DNA of 64,000 bases from RPQJ01 sp963748985 (GCA_963748985.1 CAVVKQ010000003.1:1-64000), one strand, 5' to 3'; counted from the stretch's first letter, positions 25,729-35,324 are shown. The notes: generated from the letters alone by a model not told the origin. Numbers and translations: made by a program.

Positions 25729-27378
25729 ATGGCGCGAGTGCTCAGGACCGAGCTGAAGGAATCCCTGCACGGGGCTACCGGCATCGAGCTGCCGTGGCGG
25801 GTACTTTCGCTGCTGAACGTGTTCCGCCTGCTGCTGCCGATGCTCCTGCTGCTGGTGTTCTTCTTCAACGCCCCGAGCAACAGCGTCGGCAGCCACCAGC
25901 CCGGCCTCTTCATCAGCGTCGCGGTGGGGTACTTCGCCTTCGGGCTGGTCTGCATCCAGACCATTCAAAGCCGCATGCCCCCGGCCGAGTGGCAGGCGCT
26001 GGTCCAGCTGGTGGTCGACGCAGTGGCGATCGGCATGCTGATCCACTCCAGCGGCGGTGTCTCGAGCGGGCTCGCGACCCTGCTCGTCCTGCCGACGGGT
26101 GCGACGGCCACGATCCTGCAAAGGCGCTATGCGTTGCTCGGAACATCCTTCGTCGCGTTGTCGCTGCTGGTGGAAACGACGATCTCGTTCCTGCAGGGAG
26201 AAAGCTTCCGGTCAGACTTCCTGACCACCGGGCTGACCGGGGCCAGCCTCTTTGCGATCACCTTGCTCGCCGTTCCGTTCGCCATGCGACTGCGGGAGAG
26301 CGAGGCGCTGGCCCGGCAGCGCGAGATCGACCTTGCGAACCTGAACGAACTGAACGAATTCATCGTGCAGCACCTGCGCGAGAGCATCCTCGTGGTCGAC
26401 GCGAGCGACAACGTTCGACTCATCAATGAAACGGCTGCGCAACTGCTGCAGGGCGGCACGGTGCCGAGCGGCACGGCCCTTGCTGCGGTGTCGCCACGCC
26501 TGTCGTATGTGCTGGAAAACTGGCGCAAGCAATCGGCGGGGCGACGCGACAACGTGGGTGAAATCGTAGGCGCCGATGGCGGCACCGTGATCCGGCCACA
26601 CTTCGTGGCACTCGCGGAGAGCGGGTCCGGTCCCGTGCTGATCTTCCTGGAAGACACCAGCGTCATTGCCGATCGTGCGCAACAGTCGAAGCTGGCGGCG
26701 CTGGGTCGCTTGAGCGCCAGCATTGCGCACGAGATCCGTAATCCGGTCGGGGCGATGAGCCATGCGGGCCAGCTGCTGCGCGAGTCGCCCGCGCTGACCG
26801 ACGACGACCGTCACCTCACGGACATCATCGAGAAAAACGGCGTCCGGGTCAGCCACATCATCGAGAATGTGCTGCAGCTGTCCCGGCGCGACACGACGAA
26901 GCAGGAACGCCTGGACGTGACGGAATGGCTGTCCGCGTTCATTGCGGAGTACGAACAGACCATGCAGCTCGATCGCACGTCTTTCCGCATCGACATGGAT
27001 CGAAACGTCGGCCGCATCGACGTGCAGTTCGATCCCTCGCACCTGCACCAGGTGCTGTGGAACCTGTGCGACAACGCCTTCCGCCATGGTGCGGGACCGG
27101 ATGCCACGGCCCGCGTCGATATCCGGTCGGGCCGCATTGCAGCCACCGGACGACCCTTCGTCGAAGTGGCGGACCGCGGCAATGGCGTCGACCAGGCGCA
27201 GGCAGAACGCATCTTCGAGCCGTTTTTCACCACCGGGTCCGGCGGCACTGGCCTCGGCTTGTTCATCTCGCGAGAACTGTGCCAGACCAACGGCGCACTG
27301 CTGCTCTACGAGCCGCGGCCCGGGGGTGGTAGCATTTTCCGCATCATTTTCGCCGACCCGAGCCGCTGGAAGGACTGA
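25729..27378 (+). CDS. pilS: Sensor histidine kinase PilS
   Basis: 549-aa membrane kinase controlling type IV pilin expression. Up to six hydrophobic segments fill residues 25-190, as in Pseudomonas PilS. A PAS-like region follows around 205-310. The H-box is LSASIAHEIRNPVGAMSHAG with phospho-acceptor H334; the ATPase domain shows NLCDNAFRHG, DRGNGV and GSGGTGLGLF. The ATG at 25729 gives the expected cytoplasmic N-terminus. The stop overlaps the pilR start (tgATGa arrangement), so both are co-translated. Confidence 0.95.
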   Translation: MARVLRTELKESLHGATGIELPWRVLSLLNVFRLLLPMLLLLVFFFNAPSNSVGSHQPGLFISVAVGYFAFGLVCIQTIQSRMPPAEWQALVQLVVDAVAIGMLIHSSGGVSSGLATLLVLPTGATATILQRRYALLGTSFVALSLLVETTISFLQGESFRSDFLTTGLTGASLFAITLLAVPFAMRLRESEALARQREIDLANLNELNEFIVQHLRESILVVDASDNVRLINETAAQLLQGGTVPSGTALAAVSPRLSYVLENWRKQSAGRRDNVGEIVGADGGTVIRPHFVALAESGSGPVLIFLEDTSVIADRAQQSKLAALGRLSASIAHEIRNPVGAMSHAGQLLRESPALTDDDRHLTDIIEKNGVRVSHIIENVLQLSRRDTTKQERLDVTEWLSAFIAEYEQTMQLDRTSFRIDMDRNVGRIDVQFDPSHLHQVLWNLCDNAFRHGAGPDATARVDIRSGRIAATGRPFVEVADRGNGVDQAQAERIFEPFFTTGSGGTGLGLFISRELCQTNGALLLYEPRPGGGSIFRIIFADPSRWKD

Positions 27379-28775
27379 TGACCGAACGCAAGTCGCCCCC
27401 CCGCGCCCTGGTCATCGACGACGAGCCTGACATCCGCGAGTTGCTGTCCATCACGCTCGGTCGCATGCAGATCGAGGTCGTGACCGCGGGTGATTACGCG
27501 AGCGCAATCAAGGCGCTCGGCCCGGAACGATTCGACCTCGTGCTGACGGACATGCGGTTGCCCGACGGGGACGGACTCGACATCGTCGATTGGATCCAGC
27601 ACCACCGCCCTGGCGTGCCGGTGGCGGTGATTACCGCGCACGGCAACGTCGACACGGCCGTGCGGGCGCTCAAGCTGGGCGCCTTCGACTTTATTTCGAA
27701 ACCGCTGGACCTGGGCTCGCTGCGCAAGCTGATCAAGGCGACGCTGAAGCTGCGTTCCGCGGACGGCGCGGAATTCGATGCCACGCAACCCATCGTCGTG
27801 CCGTCGGGCTTGCGGCTGCTGGGCCAATCCAAGCCGATGCAGAAGTTGCGGGAGATGATCGCGAAGGTCGCGCGCAGCCAGGCACCGGTCCACATCGCGG
27901 GCGATTCAGGGACCGGCAAGGAACTGGTCGCACGGCTGATCCACGACACCGGGCCCCGACATGACGGGCCTTTCGTGCCGGTCAACTGCGGCGCGATTCC
28001 GTCCGAGCTGATGGAAAGCGAATTGTTCGGCCACAAGAAAGGCAGCTTCACCGGCGCCGTGGGCGACAAGGAAGGGCTGATCCGCTCGGCCGAGGGCGGC
28101 ACGCTGTTCCTGGACGAAGTCGCGGACCTGCCCCTGCACATGCAGGTCAAGCTGCTGCGCGTGATCCAGGAGAAGTCCATCCGGCCGGTGGGTGAAACGC
28201 GCGAGATGCCGGTCGACGTGCGCGTGCTGTCGGCGACGCATCGCAAGCTCGACGAGCTCGTGAAGTCCGGCAAGTTCCGCGAGGACCTGTACTACCGCAT
28301 CAACGTCATCGAACTGCAGGTGCCGGCACTGCGGGAACGCCTCGATGACGTGCCACCGCTCGTCGACATGCTGCTGGATCGCATCGCCGGCCAGATCGGC
28401 GTCACACGCCCGCAGATCAGCGACGAGGCGATGGAGAAACTGCTGTCCTATTCGTATCCCGGCAACGTGCGCGAACTGGAGAACATCCTCGAACGCGCGG
28501 TGACGCTGTGCTCGAACGAGCGCATCGAGCCGGAAGACATTCAGCTGAAACCCGGGCAGTTGCTGACGGACCTGCCGGAGATGGCGGGCCGGGATGTAGC
28601 CCTGGGTGGCGAAGGCGGCGCGGATGGACTGGAGGGCCAGCTCGAGCACATCCAGCGTGAGGCCATCATCCGTGCGCTCGAACAGACCCGCTACAACAAG
28701 ACCAGGGCGGCGGAATTGCTGGGGATGACTTTCCGGCAGCTCAGGTATCGCGTGAAGAAGCTGGGGATCGAGTGA
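27378..28775 (+). CDS. pilR: Sigma-54-dependent response regulator PilR
   Basis: 465-aa NtrC-family activator. Receiver domain 10-122 with phospho-acceptor D58 in LVLTDMRLPDGDG. AAA+ domain: Walker A GDSGTGKE at 175-182, sigma-54 contact loop GSFTGA at 222-227, then GGTLFLDEVADLPL. C-terminal Fis-type helix-turn-helix KTRAAELLGMTFRQLRYRV. Partner of PilS; its target is the sigma-54 promoter 150 bp downstream, in front of pilA. Confidence 0.96.
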   Translation: MTERKSPPRALVIDDEPDIRELLSITLGRMQIEVVTAGDYASAIKALGPERFDLVLTDMRLPDGDGLDIVDWIQHHRPGVPVAVITAHGNVDTAVRALKLGAFDFISKPLDLGSLRKLIKATLKLRSADGAEFDATQPIVVPSGLRLLGQSKPMQKLREMIAKVARSQAPVHIAGDSGTGKELVARLIHDTGPRHDGPFVPVNCGAIPSELMESELFGHKKGSFTGAVGDKEGLIRSAEGGTLFLDEVADLPLHMQVKLLRVIQEKSIRPVGETREMPVDVRVLSATHRKLDELVKSGKFREDLYYRINVIELQVPALRERLDDVPPLVDMLLDRIAGQIGVTRPQISDEAMEKLLSYSYPGNVRELENILERAVTLCSNERIEPEDIQLKPGQLLTDLPEMAGRDVALGGEGGADGLEGQLEHIQREAIIRALEQTRYNKTRAAELLGMTFRQLRYRVKKLGIE

Positions 28776-28810
28776 CGGGCGAGCGTGACCGGGCAACGGC
28801 CATCCCTTTT

Positions 28811-28836
28811 TGTCACCAAGTGACACAACACGTCAC
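28811..28836 (+). promoter_or_regulatory. Probable PilR enhancer sites
   Basis: Perfect palindrome TGTCACCAAGTGACA at 28811-28825, then a further CGTCAC half at 28831-28836. It lies about 100 bp upstream of the sigma-54 promoter, the usual distance for an NtrC-type activator. TGTC motifs are reported for PilR sites in Pseudomonas. Confidence 0.55.
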
Positions 28837-28921
28837 CTCGAGGCGAGCCAAGCTCCCACCCAGCTGAGGCGAAACTCGCTTGTTCCTTGTGGATGCTGGT
28901 GAAATTCCGTAGGTCACACGT

Positions 28922-28937
28922 TGGCACGACACTTGCT
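28922..28937 (+). promoter_or_regulatory. Sigma-54 promoter of pilA
   Basis: TGGCACGACACTTGCT: the -24 GG and -12 GC are separated by exactly 10 bp, and both flanking motifs match consensus. 64 bp upstream of the pilA start. Confidence 0.9.
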
Positions 28938-29001
28938 TTGTCTGGATCGCAGATCACTTTTGATCGCTGACCAAACATCTTCTCTTAGGAGTCATGAAAT
29001 G

Positions 29002-29488
29002 ATGAAGCAAGTGCAGAAGGGCTTTACCCTGATCGAATTGATGATCGTCGTGGCGATCATCGGCATCCTCGCGGCAATCGCGATCCCGGCGTACCAGGAC
29101 TACACGATCCGTGCGCAGGCCTCGGAAGGCCTGGCCATGGCTTCCGCGACCAAGGCGGCTGTCGCCGAATACTATGCCGACAAGGGCACCTGGCCCACGG
29201 ACGATGGCGCTCGGCGGCGGCGACCTCGGTTGGACGGCCGTCCCGTCGGGCAAGTACGTGGCCAGTGTCACCGTCGACGGTGGCGAGGTCATCGTGACTT
29301 ACGGCGTGAATGCCAACACCAACCTGGGCACGACGGACGTCGTCTTGCACGCCGGCGCCACGACGAACGGCGACATCGTCTGGGTCTGCCAGGACGGCGA
29401 TGCGATCACGGGTGCGACGATGGCAACAGCGGTAGCGCCGGCCAATGCCACCCCGGGCAAGTATCTGCCGTCGACCTGCCGACCGTAA
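29002..29488 (+). CDS. pilA: Type IV pilin PilA (major pilin), frameshifted as given
   Basis: Major subunit of the type IVa pilus. The short leader MMKQVQKG is followed by FTLIELMIVVAIIGILAAIA, the class III signal and polymerisation helix; cleavage by PilD is after the glycine. AGGAG lies 8 bp upstream of the start. The frame opened here runs out of pilin-like sequence after GTWPTDDGA near 29210. The rest (LGGGDLGWTAVPSGKYV, then a C-terminal disulfide pair ending STCRP) continues in the next frame to 29488. One extra base, or two missing, around 29205-29225 would explain this. Given the perfect promoter and terminator, a sequence error or recent mutation is more likely than a long-dead gene. 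Confidence 0.85.
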
Positions 29489-29529
29489 TCAAGTGCTGCT
29501 GCGGGATCTGCCCGCAAACAGCGACAGAG

Positions 29530-29558
29530 AGCCCCCGCCCCGCGGGGGTTCTTTTTTT
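29530..29558 (+). terminator. Rho-independent terminator of pilA
   Basis: GC-rich hairpin (CCCCCGC / GCGGGGG, 3-nt loop) followed by TTCTTTTTTT. 42 bp after the pilA stop. Confidence 0.92.
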
Positions 29559-29712
29559 CGCGACCGTGGGACAGCGCTCACGAACACAGTCGCTCGACGC
29601 GCGGCATGGCGTGGATGAAATGGCTCCAAACCGGGCCGGAATCGTGTTGCCCAGCCTGTGGACCGCCTCACACAATCCGGGGCCCCTGTCGGGGCACAAT
29701 CCCCCTGGCGAC

Positions 29713-29740
29713 TTAACATTTGCTAGTCTTGCGTTAGTGT
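29713..29740 (+). promoter_or_regulatory. Possible sigma-70 promoter before pilB
   Basis: TTAACA (29713-29718), 16-bp spacer, TAGTGT (29735-29740), 42 bp before the pilB ATG. Modest match in an otherwise featureless gap after the pilA terminator. Confidence 0.35.
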
Positions 29741-29782
29741 TCCTCCGTCCGCCGGGTACCCCACAAGGGCAAGGCTAAGCCC

Positions 29783-31531
29783 ATGAACGATTTCGCGATT
29801 TCCACACAGACGATCAGCCGGTCGGGCCTCCAGGGCCTGCCGCAACGCCTGGTGATTGACGGTCTCGTGGCCGATTCGGCCATGGTCGATGCCATTGCCG
29901 CGGCGAAGGAACGCCGGGTGGGGGTCGTGTCCTACCTGGTCGAGCACAACATGGCCGACGCGCGCGAGATCGCCATCGCGGCCTCGCAGGAGTTCGGCGC
30001 CCCGCTGCTGGACCTGGACTCCATCCAACCCGACCTCGACACCGTCCGCATCGTCAGCGAAAAGATCCTGCGCAAGCACCGCGTGCTGCCACTGGTGAAA
30101 CGCGGCAAGAAGCTGTTCATCGCGATCTCCGATCCGACGAACCTGCATGCACTCGACGAGGTCAAGTTCGCCACCGGTTTCTCGATCGAAGCGGTGGTCG
30201 TCGAGGAAGACAAGCTCAGCAAACTGCTCGCTGTTTCACTCGAGCAGGTCGACACGTCGATGCCGGATCTCGCCGGCGACGACTTCGAGATGGACGGGCT
30301 CGAGGTCACCTCGGGCGACGACGAGGACTCTGCCAGGGACTCCGATCGCCAGTCCGACGCAGTCGACGACGCACCGATCGTCCGCTTCATCAACAAGGTG
30401 ATGCTGGACGCGATCAAGAAGGGTGCGTCGGACATCCATTTCGAGCCCTACGAGCGCAGCTACCGCATCCGGCTCCGTCTCGACGGCATCCTGAAGGAAG
30501 TCGCCAATCCGCCGGTGCAACTGGCCATCAAGATGGCAGCCCGCCTGAAGGTGATGTCCCGCATGGACATCGCGGAGCGGCGCGTGCCGCAGGACGGCCG
30601 CATCAAGATGAAGATCTCGAAGAACCGGGCCATCGACTTCCGCGTGAGCACGTGCCCGACGCTCTTCGGCGAAAAGATCGTGATGCGTATCCTCGATCCG
30701 TCGAGCGCGATGCTGGGCATCGACGCACTGGGTTACGAAGCCTTCCAGAAGAAGCTGTACATGGACTGCCTGGCGCGGCCGCACGGCATGATCCTGGTGA
30801 CCGGCCCAACCGGCAGCGGCAAGACGGTGTCGCTCTACACCGGCCTCAACATCCTCAACACCGAGGACACGAACATCTCGACGGCAGAAGACCCCGTCGA
30901 AATCATGCTGCCCGGCATCAACCAGGTGAACATCAACCCGAAGGTCGGACTCACCTTTCCTGGCGCCCTGCGCGCCTTCCTGCGGCAGGATCCAGACGTG
31001 ATCATGGTCGGCGAAATCCGTGACCTCGAGACCGCCGAGATCGCGATCAAGGCGGCCCAGACCGGTCACCTGGTGCTCTCCACGCTGCACACCAACGACG
31101 CACCCAAGACCCTGACGCGCCTGGTCGACATGGGCGTAAAACCCTATGCGATTGCGACGTCGGTCAGCCTGATCATCGCCCAGCGCCTGGCGCGCCGGCT
31201 CTGCAACAGTTGCAAGGCGCCGGCGAAGATTCCGGCCGAAGCGCTGAAGAAGGAAGGCTTCGGGGACGAGGAAATCGCGAACGGGCTCCAGATTTTCCAG
31301 CCCGTGGGTTGCAGCAACTGCACGGACGGGTATAAGGGGCGCACGGGACTGTACGAGGTGATGCCGGTCTCCGACGAAATCGGCCGCATCATCATGGCGG
31401 GCGGGAGCGTGCTGGACATCAAGCAGCAGGCAACCCGCGAAGGTGTCTGGGGCTTGCGCCAGGCGGGCATCAACAAGGTGCGCATGGGGATCACGTCGCT
31501 GGACGAAGTGAACCGCGTCACCGTCGACTGA
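29783..31531 (+). CDS. pilB: Type IV pilus assembly ATPase PilB
   Basis: 582-aa GspE/PulE-family hexameric ATPase that powers pilus extension at the inner membrane. An N-terminal MshEN-like domain leads in; Walker A is GPTGSGKTVSL, followed by the Asp box (STAEDPVEI), Walker B (DPDVIMVGEIRD) and His box (VLSTLHTNDAPKT). A zinc tetracysteine motif, CNSCKAP to CSNCTDGYKGRTG, is intact. The pilBCD order behind pilA is standard for Xanthomonadales and Pseudomonadales. pilC starts 27 bp later. Confidence 0.97.
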   Translation: MNDFAISTQTISRSGLQGLPQRLVIDGLVADSAMVDAIAAAKERRVGVVSYLVEHNMADAREIAIAASQEFGAPLLDLDSIQPDLDTVRIVSEKILRKHRVLPLVKRGKKLFIAISDPTNLHALDEVKFATGFSIEAVVVEEDKLSKLLAVSLEQVDTSMPDLAGDDFEMDGLEVTSGDDEDSARDSDRQSDAVDDAPIVRFINKVMLDAIKKGASDIHFEPYERSYRIRLRLDGILKEVANPPVQLAIKMAARLKVMSRMDIAERRVPQDGRIKMKISKNRAIDFRVSTCPTLFGEKIVMRILDPSSAMLGIDALGYEAFQKKLYMDCLARPHGMILVTGPTGSGKTVSLYTGLNILNTEDTNISTAEDPVEIMLPGINQVNINPKVGLTFPGALRAFLRQDPDVIMVGEIRDLETAEIAIKAAQTGHLVLSTLHTNDAPKTLTRLVDMGVKPYAIATSVSLIIAQRLARRLCNSCKAPAKIPAEALKKEGFGDEEIANGLQIFQPVGCSNCTDGYKGRTGLYEVMPVSDEIGRIIMAGGSVLDIKQQATREGVWGLRQAGINKVRMGITSLDEVNRVTVD

Positions 31532-31558
31532 ACCTGAAGGAACCGGGACTCCAACCAC

Positions 31559-32777
31559 ATGGCCGAACTTGCCGTAACCAAGCAGATGACCTTCCTCTGG
31601 GAAGGCAAGGACAAGAAGGGCAATCGCGTCAAGGGACGCGGCCTGGCGCGTGACGAGATGGAGATTCGCTCCGACCTGCGCAAGCAGGGGATCGCCGCGA
31701 CCAGGGTCCGCAAGGAATCCAAGCTCTTCAAGAGCGACGGCAAGGTCACCGCCGAGGACATCGCTCTTTTCGCCCGTCAGCTCGCCACGATGCTCAACGC
31801 CGGCATCCCGATGGTGCAGTCCTTCGAGATCATCGGCGTCGGCAACGACAAGCCGGCGGTGCAGAAGCTCGTGCTCTCGATCAAGAGCGACATCGAGACC
31901 GGCAACTCGCTGCACCAGGCCCTCGCCAAGCATCCACTGTACTTCGATGACCTGTTCGTGAACCTGGTCGAAGCCGGCGAGCACGCAGGTGCGCTCGAGA
32001 CGGTTCTCGAGAAGATTGCAACCTACAAGGAAAAGACCGAGGCCCTGAAGAAGAAGATCAAGAAGGCGCTGTTCTATCCGGCTGCCGTGCTGGCGGTTGC
32101 GGTCATCGTTACGGTCATCCTGCTGCTCTTCGTGATTCCTCAGTTCGAAAGCCTGTTCAGAGGGTTTTGGCGCGGACCTGCCGGCTTTCACCCAGTTCGT
32201 CGTCAACATGTCGCGCTGGATGCAGTCGAAAGGCTGGATGCTGCTGATCTTCGTGGTAGTCGCCGTATTCGTGTTCAGCTATTTCTACAAGCGTTCACGG
32301 CCAATGCGGCAATTCATCGACAAGATGTCGCTGCAGATCCCGGTGATCGGACCCATCCTGAAGAAGTCAGCCATCGCGCGCTATGCGCGCACGCTCGCAA
32401 CGATGTTCGGCGCCGGCGTGCCGCTGGTCGAGGCTATGAAGTCCGTCGCAGGCGCCACCGGCAACATCATCTACCAGGACGCCGTGCTGAGAATGCGCGA
32501 CGAGATCGCCACGGGCATGCGCATGCAGCGCGCGATGGAGAACACGGGTCTCTTCCCGAACATGGTCGTGCAGATGATCGCAGTCGGCGAGGAGTCGGGT
32601 TCGCTGGACGAGATGGCGAGCAAGGTCGCGGACTTCTACGAAGCCGACGTCGACGCCGCCGTCGACGCACTGAGCAGCCTGCTCGAACCGATGATCATGG
32701 TCATCCTCGGCGTGCTGGTCGGCGGCATGGTCGTGGCAATGTACCTGCCGATTTTCAAGCTCGGCGCAGTGATCTGA
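31559..32777 (+). CDS. pilC: Type IV pilus inner-membrane platform PilC, frameshifted as given
   Basis: GspF-family platform protein that interacts with PilB. The first frame encodes about 200 residues with the first GspF domain (DIALFARQLATMLNAGIP) and the first membrane segment (LAVAVIVTVILLLFVIPQFE). At 32163-32168 the reading frame breaks in AGAGGGTTTTGGC; dropping one T gives FRGFGADLPAFTQFV and continues into the second GspF domain (ARTLATMFGAGVPLVEAM) and last membrane segments to 32777. Full length would be about 405 aa, normal for PilC. A single-base homopolymer expansion is the simplest cause. Confidence 0.88.
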
Positions 32778-32814
32778 CGCACGCGCCGCGCCATCGCGGA
32801 TGAGATCGCCGAAG

Positions 32815-32839
32815 ACGCCGCGCCCTGCGCGGCGTTTTC
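32815..32839 (+). terminator. Hairpin with T-run between pilC and pilD
   Basis: ACGCCGCG pairs with CGCGGCGT across a 5-nt loop, followed by TTTC. Downstream of the pilC stop; may attenuate transcription into pilD. Confidence 0.6.
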
Positions 32840-32857
32840 ACATAGGTAAATGCACGA

Positions 32858-33793
32858 ATGACCGAGCTTGCTGAAATTCTCGCGTCGACGCCCTGGTTGC
32901 TGGCCGCTTGCGTATTCCTCGTCAGCCTGCTCGTCGGCAGCTTCCTGAACGTCGTCATCCACCGCGTGCCGATCATGCTCGAACGCGAGTGGAAGGCGCA
33001 GGCGCGGGAGATGCTCGTGGAACCCGGACGCGCCGACGAAAGCGGCACGGTCGACAGTCGGACCGACCAGTCCCCGGAACGCTACAACCTCCTCGTCCCC
33101 CGCTCCCGCTGCCCCAGGTGCAACGCTGAAATCACGGCTTTGCAGAACATCCCGGTGATCAGCTGGCTGCTGCTCGGCGGGAAGTGTGCGAGTTGCCGCG
33201 CTTCGATTTCCGTCCGCTATCCGATCGTCGAGTTCGCCACGGCAGTGCTGTCGGCCGCGGTCGCGATGCACTTTGGCTGGCACTGGCAGACGCTCGCGGC
33301 GCTCTTGTTCACCTGGGCCCTGGTCTCCCTGACGGTGATCGACCTCGATCACACGCTCCTGCCCGACGTCATTACGATTCCGCTGCTGTGGCTCGGCCTG
33401 GTGCTGAGCCTTTTCTGGCATGCGGGTCTCACCGCAACCGCTCCGACGGATCCGTCCTCTGCGATCCTTGGCGCTGTCTGCGGCTACCTGATCCTCTGGA
33501 CCGTGTACTGGGCCTTCAAGCTCGCCACGGGCAAGGACGGCATGGGCTACGGCGATTTCAAGCTGCTCGGCGCGCTCGGGGCGTGGATGGGCTGGCAGAT
33601 GCTGCCGCTGATCCTGCTGCTCTCTGCGCTCACCGGCGCCGTCATTGGAGTCGCGTTGATCGTGCTCCGCGGCCGGGACCGCAACGTGCCCATCCCCTTC
33701 GGCCCTTACCTCGCGGCGGCTGGCTGGATCGCGCTGATGTGGGGGCCGCAGATCATGGGCGGCTACCTGACGTTGACCGGCCTGCGGCACTGA
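32858..33793 (+). CDS. pilD: Prepilin peptidase/N-methyltransferase PilD
   Basis: 311-aa bifunctional aspartyl protease of the inner membrane that cleaves and N-methylates prepilins. The N-terminal methyltransferase domain has the two CxxC pairs (CPRCNAEI and CASCRASI). Catalytic aspartates are in VIDLDHTLLPD and GMGYGDFKLLGALG. About eight hydrophobic segments. It follows pilC and leads into coaE 8 bp later, the conserved pilD-coaE arrangement. Confidence 0.96.
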   Translation: MTELAEILASTPWLLAACVFLVSLLVGSFLNVVIHRVPIMLEREWKAQAREMLVEPGRADESGTVDSRTDQSPERYNLLVPRSRCPRCNAEITALQNIPVISWLLLGGKCASCRASISVRYPIVEFATAVLSAAVAMHFGWHWQTLAALLFTWALVSLTVIDLDHTLLPDVITIPLLWLGLVLSLFWHAGLTATAPTDPSSAILGAVCGYLILWTVYWAFKLATGKDGMGYGDFKLLGALGAWMGWQMLPLILLLSALTGAVIGVALIVLRGRDRNVPIPFGPYLAAAGWIALMWGPQIMGGYLTLTGLRH

Positions 33794-33801
33794 CCACCCT
33801 C

Positions 33802-34482
33802 GTGACGCCGACGGCACCACAGTCCACTTCCCGACCCTTCCGCGTCGCCCTCACCGGCGGCATTGCAAGCGGCAAGTCCACCGTCGCCAATCTGTTCGCG
33901 GCCCACGGCGTGCCGTTGATCGACACCGACCTCATCGCCCGCGAGGTCGTCGAGCCCGGCCAGCCTGCGCTGACCGCTGTCGCACAGGCCTTTGGCAGTG
34001 AGGTACTCGGCCCCGACGGCAGGCTCGACCGGCGTCGGCTGCGCGCGATCGTCTTCAGCGACGCAACGGCACGCGCCCGGCTCGAGGCGATCCTGCATCC
34101 GGCCATTCGCGCCGCAATGGAGCGCCAGTCGGTTGCCGCGGCACAGGCCGGGCCCTACCAGATACTCGTGATTCCGCTGCTGGCCGAGGGTGGCCGACGC
34201 GACCATGTCGACCGCGTCCTGGTCGTGGACGCGCCGGAGTCCGTGCAGGTCGAACGGCTCATGGCACGGGACGCGGTGACCCGGGAACAGGCGGAAGCAT
34301 CGCTCCAGGCCCAGGCGTCGCGTGCGACGAGACTGGACATGGCCGACGACGTGGTGACGAACACGGTGCAGATCGAGGACCTGCGCGACCAGGTCGCAGC
34401 GCTGCACGAACGATATGTGAAGTTGGCCGCGGCACGCAGGGAACGCCCGGTTGTGCCGCCAAACGGCCATGCCGCACAATAG
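33802..34482 (+). CDS. coaE: Dephospho-CoA kinase
   Basis: 226-aa kinase for the last step of coenzyme A synthesis. P-loop GGIASGKST at 19-27, then LIDTDLIAREVVEPGQPAL, and the lid region RRLRAIVFSDATARARLEAILHP. The GTG start gives a 10-residue leader before the family N-terminus; no better codon is visible. Between pilD and zapD as in many Gammaproteobacteria. Confidence 0.95.
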   Translation: MTPTAPQSTSRPFRVALTGGIASGKSTVANLFAAHGVPLIDTDLIAREVVEPGQPALTAVAQAFGSEVLGPDGRLDRRRLRAIVFSDATARARLEAILHPAIRAAMERQSVAAAQAGPYQILVIPLLAEGGRRDHVDRVLVVDAPESVQVERLMARDAVTREQAEASLQAQASRATRLDMADDVVTNTVQIEDLRDQVAALHERYVKLAAARRERPVVPPNGHAAQ

Positions 34483-34488
34483 TCGACC

Positions 34489-35295
34489 ATGAACTCAACC
34501 GAGGCCGCAGTGCCCACCACGGATGCGGCGACCCGCGTCGTCGCGTACGAACAGCCGCTGAACGAGCGGATGCGCAACTTCCTGCGCCTCGATTTCCTTT
34601 ACCAGCAGGCCGTGCACCATCACACCCTGCCCGATCCCTGGTCCACGCGGGCCGCGGTCAGTTCGTTGCTCGAGATCCTCGCGATCACGCAGCGAGGCGA
34701 CATCCGCAGCGAGGTGCTGAAGGAACTCGAGCGGCAGATGCACCATTTGTCAGCCTTCAGCTCGCGACCGGGCGTCGACTCCGCGCGACTCAAGCTGCTG
34801 TTGACGAAACTGCACCGGATGCGCGAGGAACTCAGCTCGGTCGGCGCGCTCTTCATGCAGAAACTGCGCGACTCCGAGTTCCTCAACGCGATCAAGCACC
34901 GCAGCACGATTCCCGGCGGCACCTGCGAGTTCGACCTGCCCGACTACACCCACTGGCTCAACCAGCCGGACGAAATCCGCGGCGCGGACTTCGCGAACTG
35001 GCTGGCGGTGATTCGTCCGCTCGGCGACTCGATCTCCGAGCTGCTCTGGATGACGCGCGAGCAAGGCAAGACGCGTCGCGAAGTCGCAAACAATGGCGTT
35101 TATCACCTGACGCTCGAGCGCGACGTGCCCGTACAGCTGATCCGCATCTTGTTGCCGCGGGGCACCGACATCTACCCGGAGATCAGCGGCAGCCACTACC
35201 GGGTCAGCATCCGCTTCCTCTCCTGGCAGGACGCGGGCACGAATCCCGTGCAGATGACGGGCGAGGTCCCGTTCATGCTCGCGCTCTGCACCTGA
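34489..35295 (+). CDS. zapD: Cell division protein ZapD
   Basis: 268-aa FtsZ-interacting protein (DUF1342) that cross-links FtsZ filaments at the Z-ring. N-terminal YEQPLNERMRNFLRLDFLY and the C-terminal beta domain with DIYPEISGSHYRVSIRFL are characteristic. Starts 7 bp after coaE; the coaE-zapD-yacG order supports the call. Confidence 0.95.
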   Translation: MNSTEAAVPTTDAATRVVAYEQPLNERMRNFLRLDFLYQQAVHHHTLPDPWSTRAAVSSLLEILAITQRGDIRSEVLKELERQMHHLSAFSSRPGVDSARLKLLLTKLHRMREELSSVGALFMQKLRDSEFLNAIKHRSTIPGGTCEFDLPDYTHWLNQPDEIRGADFANWLAVIRPLGDSISELLWMTREQGKTRREVANNGVYHLTLERDVPVQLIRILLPRGTDIYPEISGSHYRVSIRFLSWQDAGTNPVQMTGEVPFMLALCT

Positions 35296-35324
35296 CCACG
35301 GGCTCCAGGCGCGAGCAGGCCGTC

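Noticed and set aside
23250..26429. Very long plus-strand open frame opposite sucD and sucC
   Set aside because: Low-complexity, Arg/Ala/Asp-rich translation that mirrors the real genes on the other strand; a by-product of high GC.
27599..27620. Variant sigma-54 contact loop GSFTGA in PilR as an anomaly
   Set aside because: A serine at this position is a common variant among NtrC-family activators; not remarkable. The loop itself is encoded near 28041-28058.
33774..33781. Other TTGACC half-sites, for example in pilD and near 41308, 50434 and 61509
   Set aside because: All lie inside coding sequence and lack the second arm; expected by chance in DNA of this composition.
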